Shown in pieces: positions 48,893 through 57,180 of a stretch of 64,000 nucleotides of DNA. This DNA is from Maritimibacter harenae (GTDB taxonomy: Bacteria > Pseudomonadota > Alphaproteobacteria > Rhodobacterales > Rhodobacteraceae). Location of the stretch: assembly GCF_009882975.1 (NCBI RefSeq), contig NZ_WTUX01000006.1:249006-313005 (forward strand), written 5' to 3'. Position numbers and translations under genes: made by a program. Numbering within the stretch: the first letter of the stretch is position 1; every line of letters starts with the position of its first letter. Below the pieces are notes generated by a model. It did not search any database, was not told the DNA's origin, and worked only from the letters and a program-made list of their open reading frames with translations.

Positions 48893-49464
48893 TCCTGTCT
48901 CAAGTCCTTCAATTCATGTCTCAGGCGTTCCAAGCCCAAACGGATGCGCGACTTGATCGTTCCCAGCGGGAGGCCCGTCGTCTCGGCGATGTCGCTGTGC
49001 GACAACTCACCGAGATACGCCTTCTCGATCATCTCGCGCTGATCCGGGTTCAGCCGGTTCAGCGCTTCGCGCAGGACATCCGTTTCCTGTTCCAGTGCGA
49101 GGACCTGGCCCGCGTCGGGCTCGGTCTCGGTTTCTTCGGCCTTGAGCGCCTCCGGCAGGGGACGCCCGTTCTTGCGCGCGATGTCGATCTGCCGGTTCCG
49201 GGCGATCTGGTAGATCCAGCTCGACACCTGGGCCCGTTCCGGATCGAAAAGGTGCGCCTTGCGCCAGACCGACAACATCACGTCCTGCACGATGTCCTCG
49301 GCCTGGCCAGGGGCGGCCCCCGACCGGATCACGAAGCCCTTCAGCCGCGGCGCGAAATGATCGAACAGCTGGGCGAAGGCCCGTTTGTCGCGCTGGTCCC
49401 GGATCGCGAGCATCCAGAGCGTCTGCTCCGAAAACGGCTTTCCGTTCGATGTTTTCGTCGGCAC
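48889..49464 (-). CDS. rpoE: RpoE, ECF11 sigma factor
   Basis: Extracytoplasmic-function sigma factor for singlet-oxygen defence, controlled by ChrR. Region 2 is visible as FAQLFDHFAPRLKGFV, QDVMLSVWRKAHLFD and SSWIYQIARNRQIDIAR. Region 4 is visible as LSHSDIAETTGLPLGTIKSR. The open frame allows an ATG at 49557, but that codon lies only five bases after the predicted -10 (49562-49567), probably ahead of the transcription start. I therefore prefer the GTG at 49464, preceded by GAAGGGAAG, giving 191 residues, the usual length. Initiation at 49557 would require a leaderless mRNA. Confidence 0.93.
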   Translation of the reverse strand: MPTKTSNGKPFSEQTLWMLAIRDQRDKRAFAQLFDHFAPRLKGFVIRSGAAPGQAEDIVQDVMLSVWRKAHLFDPERAQVSSWIYQIARNRQIDIARKNGRPLPEALKAEETETEPDAGQVLALEQETDVLREALNRLNPDQREMIEKAYLGELSHSDIAETTGLPLGTIKSRIRLGLERLRHELKDLRQE

Positions 49465-49561
49465 GCGGCGCGTCTTCCCTTCGCCAGAATCCGACAAGGA
49501 AAGCCCCACGGGCGGGGCGACCTCATCGGCATGAATGGTTTCGTCAACACGCAGCATACCC

Positions 49562-49591
49562 GAGTTACGCCGTGCTGAGAAACATGGATCA
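49562..49591 (-). promoter_or_regulatory. RpoE-dependent promoter of rpoE-chrR
   Basis: On the minus strand TGATCC (49586-49591) and TAACTC (49562-49567) are exactly 18 bases apart. TGATCC is the -35 recognised by R. sphaeroides RpoE (established), so rpoE appears to be autoregulated. Confidence 0.75.
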
Positions 49592-49595
49592 GTTT

Positions 49596-49625
49596 TGATC
49601 CGTATCTTTTTTGGCGGCGTAAATC
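49596..49625 (+). promoter_or_regulatory. RpoE-dependent promoter of the flavin oxidase operon
   Basis: TGATCC (49596-49601) and TAAATC (49620-49625) with 18-base spacing, the same geometry as the rpoE promoter. The two -35 elements are back to back, four bases apart. Expected transcription start is near 49632, just ahead of an AACGAGGAA ribosome site and the ATG at 49650. Confidence 0.78.
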
Positions 49626-49649
49626 AGCCCGTAACAACGAGGAATTGGA

Positions 49650-50939
49650 ATGTCGCTCGACGTACCCCCCACCCGGCCCCAACGCATTGCCGTCATCGGC
49701 GGCGGGGTCTCCGGTCTTGCCGCCGCATGGCTTCTGGCGCCGCAGAACAACGTGACGCTCTACGAGGCGGAGCCGCGCCTTGGCGGGCACGCGCGGACCG
49801 TCATGGCCGGGCGCAACGGCAATCAGCCGGTCGACACCGGGTTCATCGTGTTCAACCACGTGAACTACCCGCATTTCACCCGGATGCTGGATGCGCTCGA
49901 CGTGCCGGTGGCGAAGTCGGACATGAGCTTCGGCGCCACCATCGACGGCGGCGCGATCGAGTATTCGCTGCAATCGGTGAACGCGGTGTTCGGCCAGCGC
50001 CGCAATCTTGCGCGCCCTGCGTTCCTGGGCATGATTCGCGACCTCGTGCGCTTCAATGCCGAGGCCGAGGCGGCCGCGACCTCGGACGACGTGACCATCG
50101 CCGACCTGGTGGGCGAGCTGGGGCTGGGGGACTGGTTCTCGCGCTATTACCTGATGCCGATGTGCGGGGCGATCTGGTCCACCCCAACGATGGACGTGGG
50201 GGCGTTTCCGGCGCGAACGCTGGTCAACTTCTTCAAGAACCATTCGCTTCTCAGCCGTGAGCAGCACCAGTGGATGACCATCGACGGCGGATCGGTGGAA
50301 TACGTGCGCCGCCTGACCGCCGACCTGCGGGTGCGCGGCGTGGACCTGCGCCCCGGCACGCCGGTGAAGACGGTCGAGCGCGCGCCGGGCCGGGTCACGG
50401 TGCGGGCCCACGGCGCGCTGCCCGAGACCTTCGACCAGGTGATCTTCGCCACCCATTCCGACGATGCGCTGCGCCTGCTCGACACGCCGACCGAGGCCGA
50501 GCGCGCCGCGCTGGGCAACCTGACCTACCAGGACAACCGTGCTATTCTGCACGACGACGTGCGCCAGATGCCGCGCCGCCGCCGCTGCTGGTCGTCCTGG
50601 ACGTACAAGGCCGACACGGCGGGCGACCACACACGCATCGGGGTGAGCTACTGGATGAACCGGCTTCAGAACATTCCCCATGACGACCCGCTCTTCGTAA
50701 CGCTGAACCCGTCGGACGACATCCCGGACTCGGCGATCTACGACGAGAACACCTTCCGCCACCCGGTCTTCGACCGCGCCGCCCTGCGCGCCCAGAACGC
50801 GCTGCGCGAGATCCAGGGCGAGAACGGGACGTGGTTCGCGGGTGCCTATACCCGCCACGGTTTCCACGAGGACGGCTTCGCCTCGGCCGTGTCCATCGCC
50901 GAGCAGCTCCAGCCGTTCGAGGACGTGGTGGCCGCATGA
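49650..50939 (+). CDS. FAD-dependent amine-oxidase-like oxidoreductase, RpoE regulon
   Basis: A 429-residue FAD protein with the Rossmann dinucleotide motif (IAVIGGGVSGLAAAWLLAP, 12-30), the ARTVMAGRNGNQPVDTGFIV segment, and a C-terminal FAD-contact region (WFAGAYTRHGFHEDGFASAV). It belongs to the group annotated as flavin amine oxidase or cyclopropane-fatty-acid-associated protein, usually found before DUF1365 and a CFA-synthase-like methyltransferase. In R. sphaeroides a related RpoE-controlled protein has been tied to furan fatty acid synthesis (recalled, not checked here). The promoter at 49596 supports singlet-oxygen induction. Confidence 0.87.
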   Translation: MSLDVPPTRPQRIAVIGGGVSGLAAAWLLAPQNNVTLYEAEPRLGGHARTVMAGRNGNQPVDTGFIVFNHVNYPHFTRMLDALDVPVAKSDMSFGATIDGGAIEYSLQSVNAVFGQRRNLARPAFLGMIRDLVRFNAEAEAAATSDDVTIADLVGELGLGDWFSRYYLMPMCGAIWSTPTMDVGAFPARTLVNFFKNHSLLSREQHQWMTIDGGSVEYVRRLTADLRVRGVDLRPGTPVKTVERAPGRVTVRAHGALPETFDQVIFATHSDDALRLLDTPTEAERAALGNLTYQDNRAILHDDVRQMPRRRRCWSSWTYKADTAGDHTRIGVSYWMNRLQNIPHDDPLFVTLNPSDDIPDSAIYDENTFRHPVFDRAALRAQNALREIQGENGTWFAGAYTRHGFHEDGFASAVSIAEQLQPFEDVVAA

Positions 50940-51691
50940 CCTTCGCCCCCCGCCATATGCGCGGTGAGACGATGCACGCGCGCAAGGACGGGATCCGCAA
51001 CCGGTTCCGCTACGGGGTGGACTACGTCCTGATCGACCCCGAGGACGACCGGGGCGTGCCGCCGCTCTTTTCCCGCAACGCGCCGGGGCTTTTCTCGCTC
51101 CATGACCGTGACCACGGCGGCGCGCGGGGCAACGGGACCGGCGCGGCCTGGGCGCGGCAGGTGCTGGAGAATGCCGGGCTCGACACGGAGGGCGTGACGC
51201 TGCGGCTGCTCGCCCAGCCGCGCTTCTTGGGCTTCTGGTTCAACCCGGTCGCCTTCTGGCTGGCCTTGCGTGGCAACGACCTCGTCGCGGTGATCGCCGA
51301 GGTGAACAACACGATGGGCGATCGCCATTCCTACCTCTGCGCGCATGACGATTTCGCCCCCATCGGGCCGAAGGACGTTCTGACCTCGCAGAAGGTGTTC
51401 CACGTCTCGCCGTTCCAGGAGATCGCGGGGCATTACCGCTTCCGCTTCGCCGTGGACGACGACGGCATCGACATCGTCATCGACCTGGTGGACGGCAACA
51501 AGGGCCTGATCGCCACGCTCAAGGGCCCGCTCGTGCCGCTCACGGGGGGGTCGGTCCTGACGATGGCCGTGCGCCGCCCCGCCGGTGCGCTTCGGGTCAT
51601 GGCGCTGATCCTGTGGCAGGCGGCCAAGCTGAAGGCGAAGGGTGCCACCTTCCGCCGCCGTCCCGCACCGCCCGTCGAAGACGTCACCTGA
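50936..51691 (+). CDS. DUF1365 family protein
   Basis: A 251-residue member of DUF1365: GETMHARKDGIRNRFRYGVD, LLAQPRFLGFWFNPVAFWLA and EVNNTMGDRHSYLC, all hallmarks. The family always accompanies flavin-amine-oxidase-like and CFA-synthase-like proteins and is thought to take part in lipid modification, but no activity is established to my knowledge. Its ATG overlaps the oxidase stop (ATGA). The CFA-synthase-like methyltransferase that commonly comes next is missing; an SDR enzyme stands there instead. Confidence 0.88.
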   Translation: MTFAPRHMRGETMHARKDGIRNRFRYGVDYVLIDPEDDRGVPPLFSRNAPGLFSLHDRDHGGARGNGTGAAWARQVLENAGLDTEGVTLRLLAQPRFLGFWFNPVAFWLALRGNDLVAVIAEVNNTMGDRHSYLCAHDDFAPIGPKDVLTSQKVFHVSPFQEIAGHYRFRFAVDDDGIDIVIDLVDGNKGLIATLKGPLVPLTGGSVLTMAVRRPAGALRVMALILWQAAKLKAKGATFRRRPAPPVEDVT

Positions 51692-51740
51692 CCGGGAACG
51701 CGCCGGTTTTGCGCAGCGTTAGGGTCGAAAGGAGACTTCC

Positions 51741-52481
51741 ATGACCAAATCGCTTCCTGCCAAACGATACTGGATCATCGGCGCCAGCGAGGGGCTGGGC
51801 CGCGCGCTTGCCGAAGCGCTGGATGCGCGCGGGGCGGCGCTGGTCCTGTCGGCGCGCAGCGGGGACAAGCTCGAGGCGTTGGCCGGGCAATTGCGCGATG
51901 CGAAAGCGGTGACCGTGGACGTGACCGATCCCGCCTCGGTCGCGCGCGCGGCCGAGGAGGCCGGGGATTTCGACGGCTTCATCTACTGCGCCGGGGCGTA
52001 TGATCCGATGAAGGCGACCGCGTGGGACGGGGACGCCGCGCGGCTCATGGTGAACACCAACATCACCGGCGGGCTCAACGCATTGGGCGAGGTCGTGCCG
52101 CGTTTCGTCGAGAAGAACACCGGGCACATCATGCTGATCGGGTCGCTGTCCGGCTTCCGGGGCCTGCCCGGCGCGGTGGGATATGGCCTGTCGAAGGCCG
52201 CGCTCATGCACACGGCGGAGAACCTGCGCATCGACCTGTCGAAGACCGACATCCTCGTGCAGCGCGCCAACCCCGGTTTCATCAAGACCCGGCTGACGGA
52301 GAAGAACGACTTCAAGATGCCGCAACTGATGGAGCCCGAGACGGCCGCGGAACACGTTCTCTACGCCATCGACAAGCGGCGCTTTTCGTATTCCTTCCCC
52401 AAGCCCTTTTCACTGATCTTCACGGTCGGGCAGCACCTGCCGCTCTCGTGGTTCCAGGGCTTCTTCAAGGGGCTGGTTTAG
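51741..52481 (+). CDS. Short-chain dehydrogenase/reductase
   Basis: A 246-residue SDR with a cofactor motif (WIIGASEGLGRALAEALDA, 11-29), a DVTDPAS segment for the adenine region, and the catalytic YxxxK in VGYGLSKAAL with a Ser in GSLSGFRG. No signal or membrane segment. It follows DUF1365 after 49 bases with its own AAAGGAGA ribosome site and is probably part of the RpoE operon. The substrate is unknown; a lipid or carbonyl product of the oxidase is possible. Confidence 0.85.
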   Translation: MTKSLPAKRYWIIGASEGLGRALAEALDARGAALVLSARSGDKLEALAGQLRDAKAVTVDVTDPASVARAAEEAGDFDGFIYCAGAYDPMKATAWDGDAARLMVNTNITGGLNALGEVVPRFVEKNTGHIMLIGSLSGFRGLPGAVGYGLSKAALMHTAENLRIDLSKTDILVQRANPGFIKTRLTEKNDFKMPQLMEPETAAEHVLYAIDKRRFSYSFPKPFSLIFTVGQHLPLSWFQGFFKGLV

Positions 52482-52484
52482 GCT

Positions 52485-53300
52485 CTAATCCAGCGGAATC
52501 GTCATCGCGTCGATCACCGGCCGCGTGTCGGGGCGCTTGCCGCGCCACCAGACGAACGCCTCCGCCGCCTGCTCCACCAGCATCCCGACGCCGTCCGCCA
52601 CCTGCGCGCCGCGCGCCTGGGCGGTGGCGAGGAAAGGGGTCAGCCCCTTGCCGTAGACCAGGTCATAGGCGAGCCGCGCGCCCTCGAACACGGTGTCGGG
52701 CAGCGGTGGTTTTTCGCCGGTGAGGCTGAGGGTCGTGGAGTTCAGGACGATGTCGTAGAAGCCCGAGATATCCTCGTAGCGCGACGTGATGATGTGCCCC
52801 CGGTCCGACAACAGGTCCCGGATCGCCTGGGCTTTGGCAGTGGTGCGGTTGGCGATGGTCACTTCGGCGGCCCCGGCCGCGAGAAACGGGGCGACCGCGC
52901 CCCGCGTGGCCCCGCCGGCCCCGGCGAAGAGCACCCGCGCGCCCGAAATCGGAACGCCGAGGTTTTCGGTGATGTCGCGCACCAGCCCGACGCCGTCGAA
53001 GTTCTCCGCGATGATCCGCTCGCCGTCGAAGGCAAGGCAGTTGGATGCACCGCAGATCTTCGCGGCATCGCGCGCGATGTCGGCCAGCTCGAACGCCTCG
53101 ACCTTGAAGGGCACCGTGACGTTGACGCCGAGGCCGCCAGAATCGCGGAAGGCGCGCACGGCGTCGGCGAACCCGTCAAGCGGGGCCTCGATCGCCTCGT
53201 AGGTCAGGTCCTCGCCGAACTGCCGGGCGAATTCGGTGTGGATGAACGGGGACTTGGTGTGGCCCAGCGGGTTGCCGAGCACCGCGTAGCGCGCCGTCAT
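52485..53300 (-). CDS. aroE: AroE, shikimate dehydrogenase
   Basis: NADPH-dependent reduction of 3-dehydroshikimate in the shikimate pathway. The 271 residues show the substrate-site [13 protein letters not shown] (9-21), catalytic Lys66 in GVNVTVPFK, Asp in ENFDGVG and the NADP motif [14 protein letters not shown] followed by ANRTTAKA. It starts at the ATG at 53300 and overlaps the aroQ stop by four bases, so the two shikimate enzymes are made together. It is convergent with the SDR gene, three bases between stops. Confidence 0.95.
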   Translation of the reverse strand: MTARYAVLGNPLGHTKSPFIHTEFARQFGEDLTYEAIEAPLDGFADAVRAFRDSGGLGVNVTVPFKVEAFELADIARDAAKICGASNCLAFDGERIIAENFDGVGLVRDITENLGVPISGARVLFAGAGGATRGAVAPFLAAGAAEVTIANRTTAKAQAIRDLLSDRGHIITSRYEDISGFYDIVLNSTTLSLTGEKPPLPDTVFEGARLAYDLVYGKGLTPFLATAQARGAQVADGVGMLVEQAAEAFVWWRGKRPDTRPVIDAMTIPLD

Positions 53301-53734
53301 GTGAGCAGCGACGCCATGCGGCGCAGCGCGAGCGTGTAGCCCTCGACGCCGAACCCGGCAATCACACCGTCGGCGCGCAGCGAGACATAGGAATGGTGCC
53401 GGAAGCTTTCGCGCTTGTGGACGTTCGAGATATGCACCTCGATCACCGGCCCCTCGTAGGCGTTGAGCGCGTCGAGGATCGCGACGGAGGTGTGGGTGTA
53501 GGCGGCCGGGTTGATGATGATCCCGTCGGCCGCGGCGCGGGCGCGGTGGATCATCTCGACGATCTCGCCCTCGTGGTTCGATTGGAACAGCGCGGTCTCG
53601 AGTCCAAGTTCGCCGCCCAAGGTGGCGCAGGTGGCCTCGACATCGGCCAGCGTGTCCGCGCCGTAGATCTCCGGCTGCCGCTTGCCCAGCAGGTTGAGGT
53701 TGGGACCGTTCAGGATGTGGATCGTCTTTGCCAT
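53297..53734 (-). CDS. aroQ: AroQ, type II 3-dehydroquinate dehydratase
   Basis: Converts 3-dehydroquinate to 3-dehydroshikimate. The 145 residues begin with [20 protein letters not shown] (5-24; Tyr24 catalytic) and contain [20 protein letters not shown] and [17 protein letters not shown] with the catalytic His. The start is the ATG at 53734. The order aroQ-aroE with an ATGA overlap places consecutive pathway steps in one transcript. The continuing open frame upstream is not coding. Confidence 0.96.
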   Translation of the reverse strand: MAKTIHILNGPNLNLLGKRQPEIYGADTLADVEATCATLGGELGLETALFQSNHEGEIVEMIHRARAAADGIIINPAAYTHTSVAILDALNAYEGPVIEVHISNVHKRESFRHHSYVSLRADGVIAGFGVEGYTLALRRMASLLT

Positions 53735-53826
53735 GTGCTTCGCCCTCGTTTCCCGGGCGCATAGCATGACCGGACGCAAACGCCGAGACTGGATCGCGCG
53801 AATCCGCGCGACCCGTGGCGGATCGG

Positions 53827-54810
53827 TCAGGTCCAGCGGCCGACCGCGACCAGGTTCACGTCCGGTGTCACGGTGTCCGCGCCGGTCAGGTTGAAGCTCT
53901 CCACGTCGACGCTCGCCGCCGTCTGGCCCGACACCGTGACGACGCATGGCGTGCCGCCGAGGACAGTCGCGGTGACGGTGAAACCTGCATCCGCGAAGGC
54001 CGCGGGCAGGGTCCAGGTGGCGGGCGCGCCGGAGGCGGTGGCGAAGGCGGCCACGTCGCAGATCAGCGTGCCGTCGGCGAGCTTGGTGTAGCGCCCGGTC
54101 GCCCCGGTCCCGTTTTCGATCACGGCCGAACCGGGGCCGGGCGTGGCGGTTACGGTGCCGACCATGCTGGCCGTGGTCACGACCGCGTCGCCCGGCCCGA
54201 CGTTCATCACCTCGTCCCAGCTCGACCCGTCCGCGCTGACCTTGATCGAAAAGGCGTCGTTGCCCGCAAGCCCCATCTCGGCGCGCCCGGACCAGTCGGT
54301 CTGGAACAGGAGCGACGCGGTGTCTGCCACCCCTGCCTTGTTGATCTTGAGCTGATGCCCCGCGCCGTCGTGGGTGAGCAGCGTGGCCGGCGCCGCGCTG
54401 GTCAGCCGGTTGGTGGCGTTGGCCACCGCGTTGACGCCGACGCCGGCTAGGTTGTCGAACTCGACCGTCGCGGTGGCCCGCACCCACCCGGTGCCGTCGT
54501 GGACGAAGACATCGGTGTCGCCCGTGCGGGTGGCGAGCCAGCCCGCCTGTGGCGTCACGAAGTCCCACGCCGCGTCGAGCCAGGTCGCCACCTCGCCGTC
54601 ATGCCCGGCCCAGTCGCCGGTCGCCCCGGCTCCGATCGCGTGACTCTCGCCGTCGGCGGGCGTGCCCGGTGGCGTGGTGGTGCCCATCGTGTCGAGGCCA
54701 AGCTGCACGATGGTGTCGAGCCGGCGCAGCGCCTCGTTGTGGGTGACGTGTTTCTGGGCCTGGGCGGGTTGGAGAAAGGGCAGCGCGAGGCGCGGCGAAG
54801 CCTGGGTCAT
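53827..54810 (-). CDS. DUF2793-domain protein (GTA/phage tail-fibre-like)
   Basis: A 327-residue protein opening with the DUF2793 pattern ([20 protein letters not shown]), which extends over about 90 residues and includes a [15 protein letters not shown] segment. The C-terminal part is a beta-rich, glycine/alanine/threonine-rich region typical of fibre proteins. DUF2793 is found in Rhodobacterales prophages and, as I recall, in gene-transfer-agent head-spike proteins. No other phage genes are nearby, so this is an orphan. Start ATG at 54810 with GGAGG upstream. Confidence 0.8.
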   Translation of the reverse strand: MTQASPRLALPFLQPAQAQKHVTHNEALRRLDTIVQLGLDTMGTTTPPGTPADGESHAIGAGATGDWAGHDGEVATWLDAAWDFVTPQAGWLATRTGDTDVFVHDGTGWVRATATVEFDNLAGVGVNAVANATNRLTSAAPATLLTHDGAGHQLKINKAGVADTASLLFQTDWSGRAEMGLAGNDAFSIKVSADGSSWDEVMNVGPGDAVVTTASMVGTVTATPGPGSAVIENGTGATGRYTKLADGTLICDVAAFATASGAPATWTLPAAFADAGFTVTATVLGGTPCVVTVSGQTAASVDVESFNLTGADTVTPDVNLVAVGRWT

Positions 54811-55074
54811 GGGGCCTCCGTCTGGTGGGAATGGTCGTGTCCTCATAGCGCGCGATCCCGGTTCTGACGGTGAACCACCGGGTCCGTTCGTTAACCCATT
54901 GGAAAGATTCAAATCCCCTGCATTTTCACGCTTCGTGAATGGACCCAAACTAACCTATTGATCATGATAGATAAATTGGCCGGGGTGGGGGTTTCCTACC
55001 TTGTGTTGACAAGACATCGTGTTAACACTCCGCGCAGGAGGGCAGTCTCAACATCTAAAATCGGGCACAATAAA

Positions 55075-55716
55075 ATGAAAGACGAGAGACTACGCAAATC
55101 CTGGAAACAGGACTCGGAAGGCGTCAAGCACGACATCCTTTCCGTCGCAATGGACGCCTTTGCCGACTACGGATTGGCAGGTGCCCGGATCGACGTGATC
55201 GCCGAGCGGACGAAGACGTCCAAGCGGATGATCTACTATTATTTCGGGGACAAGGACGGGCTCTATGTCGCCGCGCTCGAAGCCGCCTACGCGCGCGTTC
55301 GGGCCGGGGAGCAGGACATCGACATCGAGGGCCTTGGCCCGCGTGACGCGATGGCCGAGCTCATCACATTCCTTTTCGACTACTACCGCGCCAACCCCAA
55401 GCTGGTGCGCATGGTCATGTGCGAGAACGTGAACCAGGCGCGGTACCTGGAGCAGTCCGAATTCATCCGCGATCTCAACCTCACCAGCATGCGCCGCATC
55501 TCCCGCGTCGTGGCGCGGGGTCAGGAAGAGGGTCTGTTCCGCGACGATGTCGACGTGACCGCGCTCTACTGGCAGATCCAGGCGCAGTGTTTCTACAACG
55601 TGGCGAACCGGCCGAGCTTCTCGGTCAAGTTCGGCGACTCGGTGTTCAGCGAAGAGGGCCAGGACGCGCTGCGCGCGCAGATCGTGGAATCGGTCCTGCG
55701 CTACCTCGCCCGCTGA
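55075..55716 (+). CDS. TetR/AcrR-family transcriptional regulator
   Basis: A 213-residue repressor-type regulator. The N-terminal helix-turn-helix (about 30-60) contains RIDVIAERTKTSKRMIYYYF and GDKDGLY, the TetR signature. The C-terminal ligand/dimer domain is helical (FLFDYYRANPKLVRMVMCEN, ALYWQIQAQCFYNVAN) and cannot be assigned a ligand. I use the ATG at 55075 (MKDERLRKSWKQ); earlier starts in the frame have no similarity. The target could be itself or the MFS gene downstream. Confidence 0.9.
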   Translation: MKDERLRKSWKQDSEGVKHDILSVAMDAFADYGLAGARIDVIAERTKTSKRMIYYYFGDKDGLYVAALEAAYARVRAGEQDIDIEGLGPRDAMAELITFLFDYYRANPKLVRMVMCENVNQARYLEQSEFIRDLNLTSMRRISRVVARGQEEGLFRDDVDVTALYWQIQAQCFYNVANRPSFSVKFGDSVFSEEGQDALRAQIVESVLRYLAR

Positions 55717-55731
55717 GGCCAACAGGAAGAG

Positions 55732-55753
55732 AGGCGCCCGCGGGGCGCCTTTT
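55732..55753 (+). terminator. Intrinsic terminator after the TetR gene
   Basis: A perfect eight-base-pair stem AGGCGCCC/GGGCGCCT (55732-55739 with 55743-55750) with a three-base loop and four Ts, 16 bases after the stop codon. Confidence 0.82.
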
Positions 55754-55879
55754 CGCTGTCTTCGCCATCACGGCCACGCCCGGTGGAACTTCGGGCGGAC
55801 GTGATCGTTTTCCGGTTTACGCAACGCAAAAACGCCTTTAGGGGCGCGCCCGACACGCCGGAAATCCGCGAGGCTCGAC

Positions 55880-57136
55880 ATGCTGACAGTTCTCTTGCGC
55901 GTCTGGGCCCTGCTGTTCGGCGTTCTCCTGATCATGATCGGCAACGGCATGCAGTCCACCCTGATGGGTGTGCGCGGGGGCCAGGAAGGGTTCTCGACCT
56001 TCGAACTGTCGGTCGTGACCTCGGCCTATTTCGCCGGCTTCCTGATCGGGTCGCGCACCGCGTCGAGCTTCATCCGCTCCGTGGGTCACGTGCGTGTCTT
56101 CGCCGCGCTGGGGTCGTTCATGTCGGCGGGACTCATCGCGTTCCCGATCATTGTGGAGCCCTGGGCCTGGGTCGCGATTCGCCTGCTGTTGGGTTTCTGC
56201 CTGTCGGGCGTCTACGTGTCGGCGGAAAGCTGGCTCAACAACAACGCGACGAACACGACGCGGGGCACGATCCTGTCGGCCTACATGCTGGCGCAGACCT
56301 TCGGCATGGTCGGGGCGCAGGCGCTTGTGGGCGTCACGCCGGTCGACGGGTTCGCGGCCTTCGCCATCGCCTCGATCCTCGTGTCGCTGTCCTTCGCCCC
56401 GATCCTCCTGTCGGCAAGCCCGGTGCCGGTGGTGGAGAACATCAAGCCGATGACCTTGAAACGGCTCTACCAGGCTTCGCCGCTGGCCACCGTCGGCACG
56501 CTTCTCCTGGGCGGCGTCTTCGCCGCGCAGCTGGGCATGGCCGCGGTCTATGGCAGTTCCATCGGGCTCAGCACGGGGCAGACCACCACCTTCGTCGCCG
56601 CGATCTTCCTGGGCTCCATCGTGTTCCAGGTGCCGATCGGCTGGGTGTCGGACCTCGTGGACCGGCGGCTGCTGATCCTGGGCGTGGCATCCGTGGGCGG
56701 TGCGGGCAGCATCGTGCCGTGGATCGTCGGGCCGAGCTTTCCGGTGCTGCTCGGCGCGGGCTTCCTGATGGGGGGCATGGCATCGCCGCTCTATTCACTG
56801 CTTGTCGCCTATTGCAACGACTACCTCGAGCTCGAGGACATGCCGGCCGCGTCGGGCGGTATCCTCTTCATCTACGGGGTCGGGGCCATCGTCGGCCCGC
56901 TGGTCACCGGCCAGATGATGGACCTGATCGGCAACAACGGCTTCTGGCTGTTCATCGCGGGAACCTTCGTGGCGATCGCCGCCTGGTGCGGGTACCGCAT
57001 GACGATCCGGCCCGGCCTGCCCGCCGACGAGACGGGCGACTACATCTCGCTGTCGCCCAACGCTTCGCAGGTGGCCGTGACGGCGGTGACCGAGTGGACC
57101 GCCGAGCAGGATGCCGAGGACGAAGATCAGAACTGA
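55880..57136 (+). CDS. MFS transporter (YcaD-like)
   Basis: A 418-residue major-facilitator protein with about 12 membrane segments. Marks include LLIMIGNGMQSTLMGVRG, the AESWLNNNATNTTRGTILS motif typical of the YcaD branch and a C-terminal charged tail (EWTAEQDAEDEDQN). The substrate is unknown. It has its own upstream region after the TetR terminator, so TetR control is plausible but not shown. It is the last core gene before the broken tRNA. Confidence 0.87.
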   Translation: MLTVLLRVWALLFGVLLIMIGNGMQSTLMGVRGGQEGFSTFELSVVTSAYFAGFLIGSRTASSFIRSVGHVRVFAALGSFMSAGLIAFPIIVEPWAWVAIRLLLGFCLSGVYVSAESWLNNNATNTTRGTILSAYMLAQTFGMVGAQALVGVTPVDGFAAFAIASILVSLSFAPILLSASPVPVVENIKPMTLKRLYQASPLATVGTLLLGGVFAAQLGMAAVYGSSIGLSTGQTTTFVAAIFLGSIVFQVPIGWVSDLVDRRLLILGVASVGGAGSIVPWIVGPSFPVLLGAGFLMGGMASPLYSLLVAYCNDYLELEDMPAASGGILFIYGVGAIVGPLVTGQMMDLIGNNGFWLFIAGTFVAIAAWCGYRMTIRPGLPADETGDYISLSPNASQVAVTAVTEWTAEQDAEDEDQN

Positions 57137-57152
57137 GGGTCCGGAAACAACA

Positions 57153-57180
57153 AAGGCGCCCCGAGGGGCGCCTTGTTATT
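57153..57180. terminator. Bidirectional terminator-like hairpin beside the broken tRNA-Pro
   Basis: A nine-base-pair stem (AAGGCGCCC/GGGCGCCTT, 57153-57161 with 57166-57174, loop of four). It can end the MFS transcript on the plus strand. Reading on the minus strand it follows the tRNA-Pro CCA end directly, so it was probably the original tRNA terminator. Confidence 0.7.
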
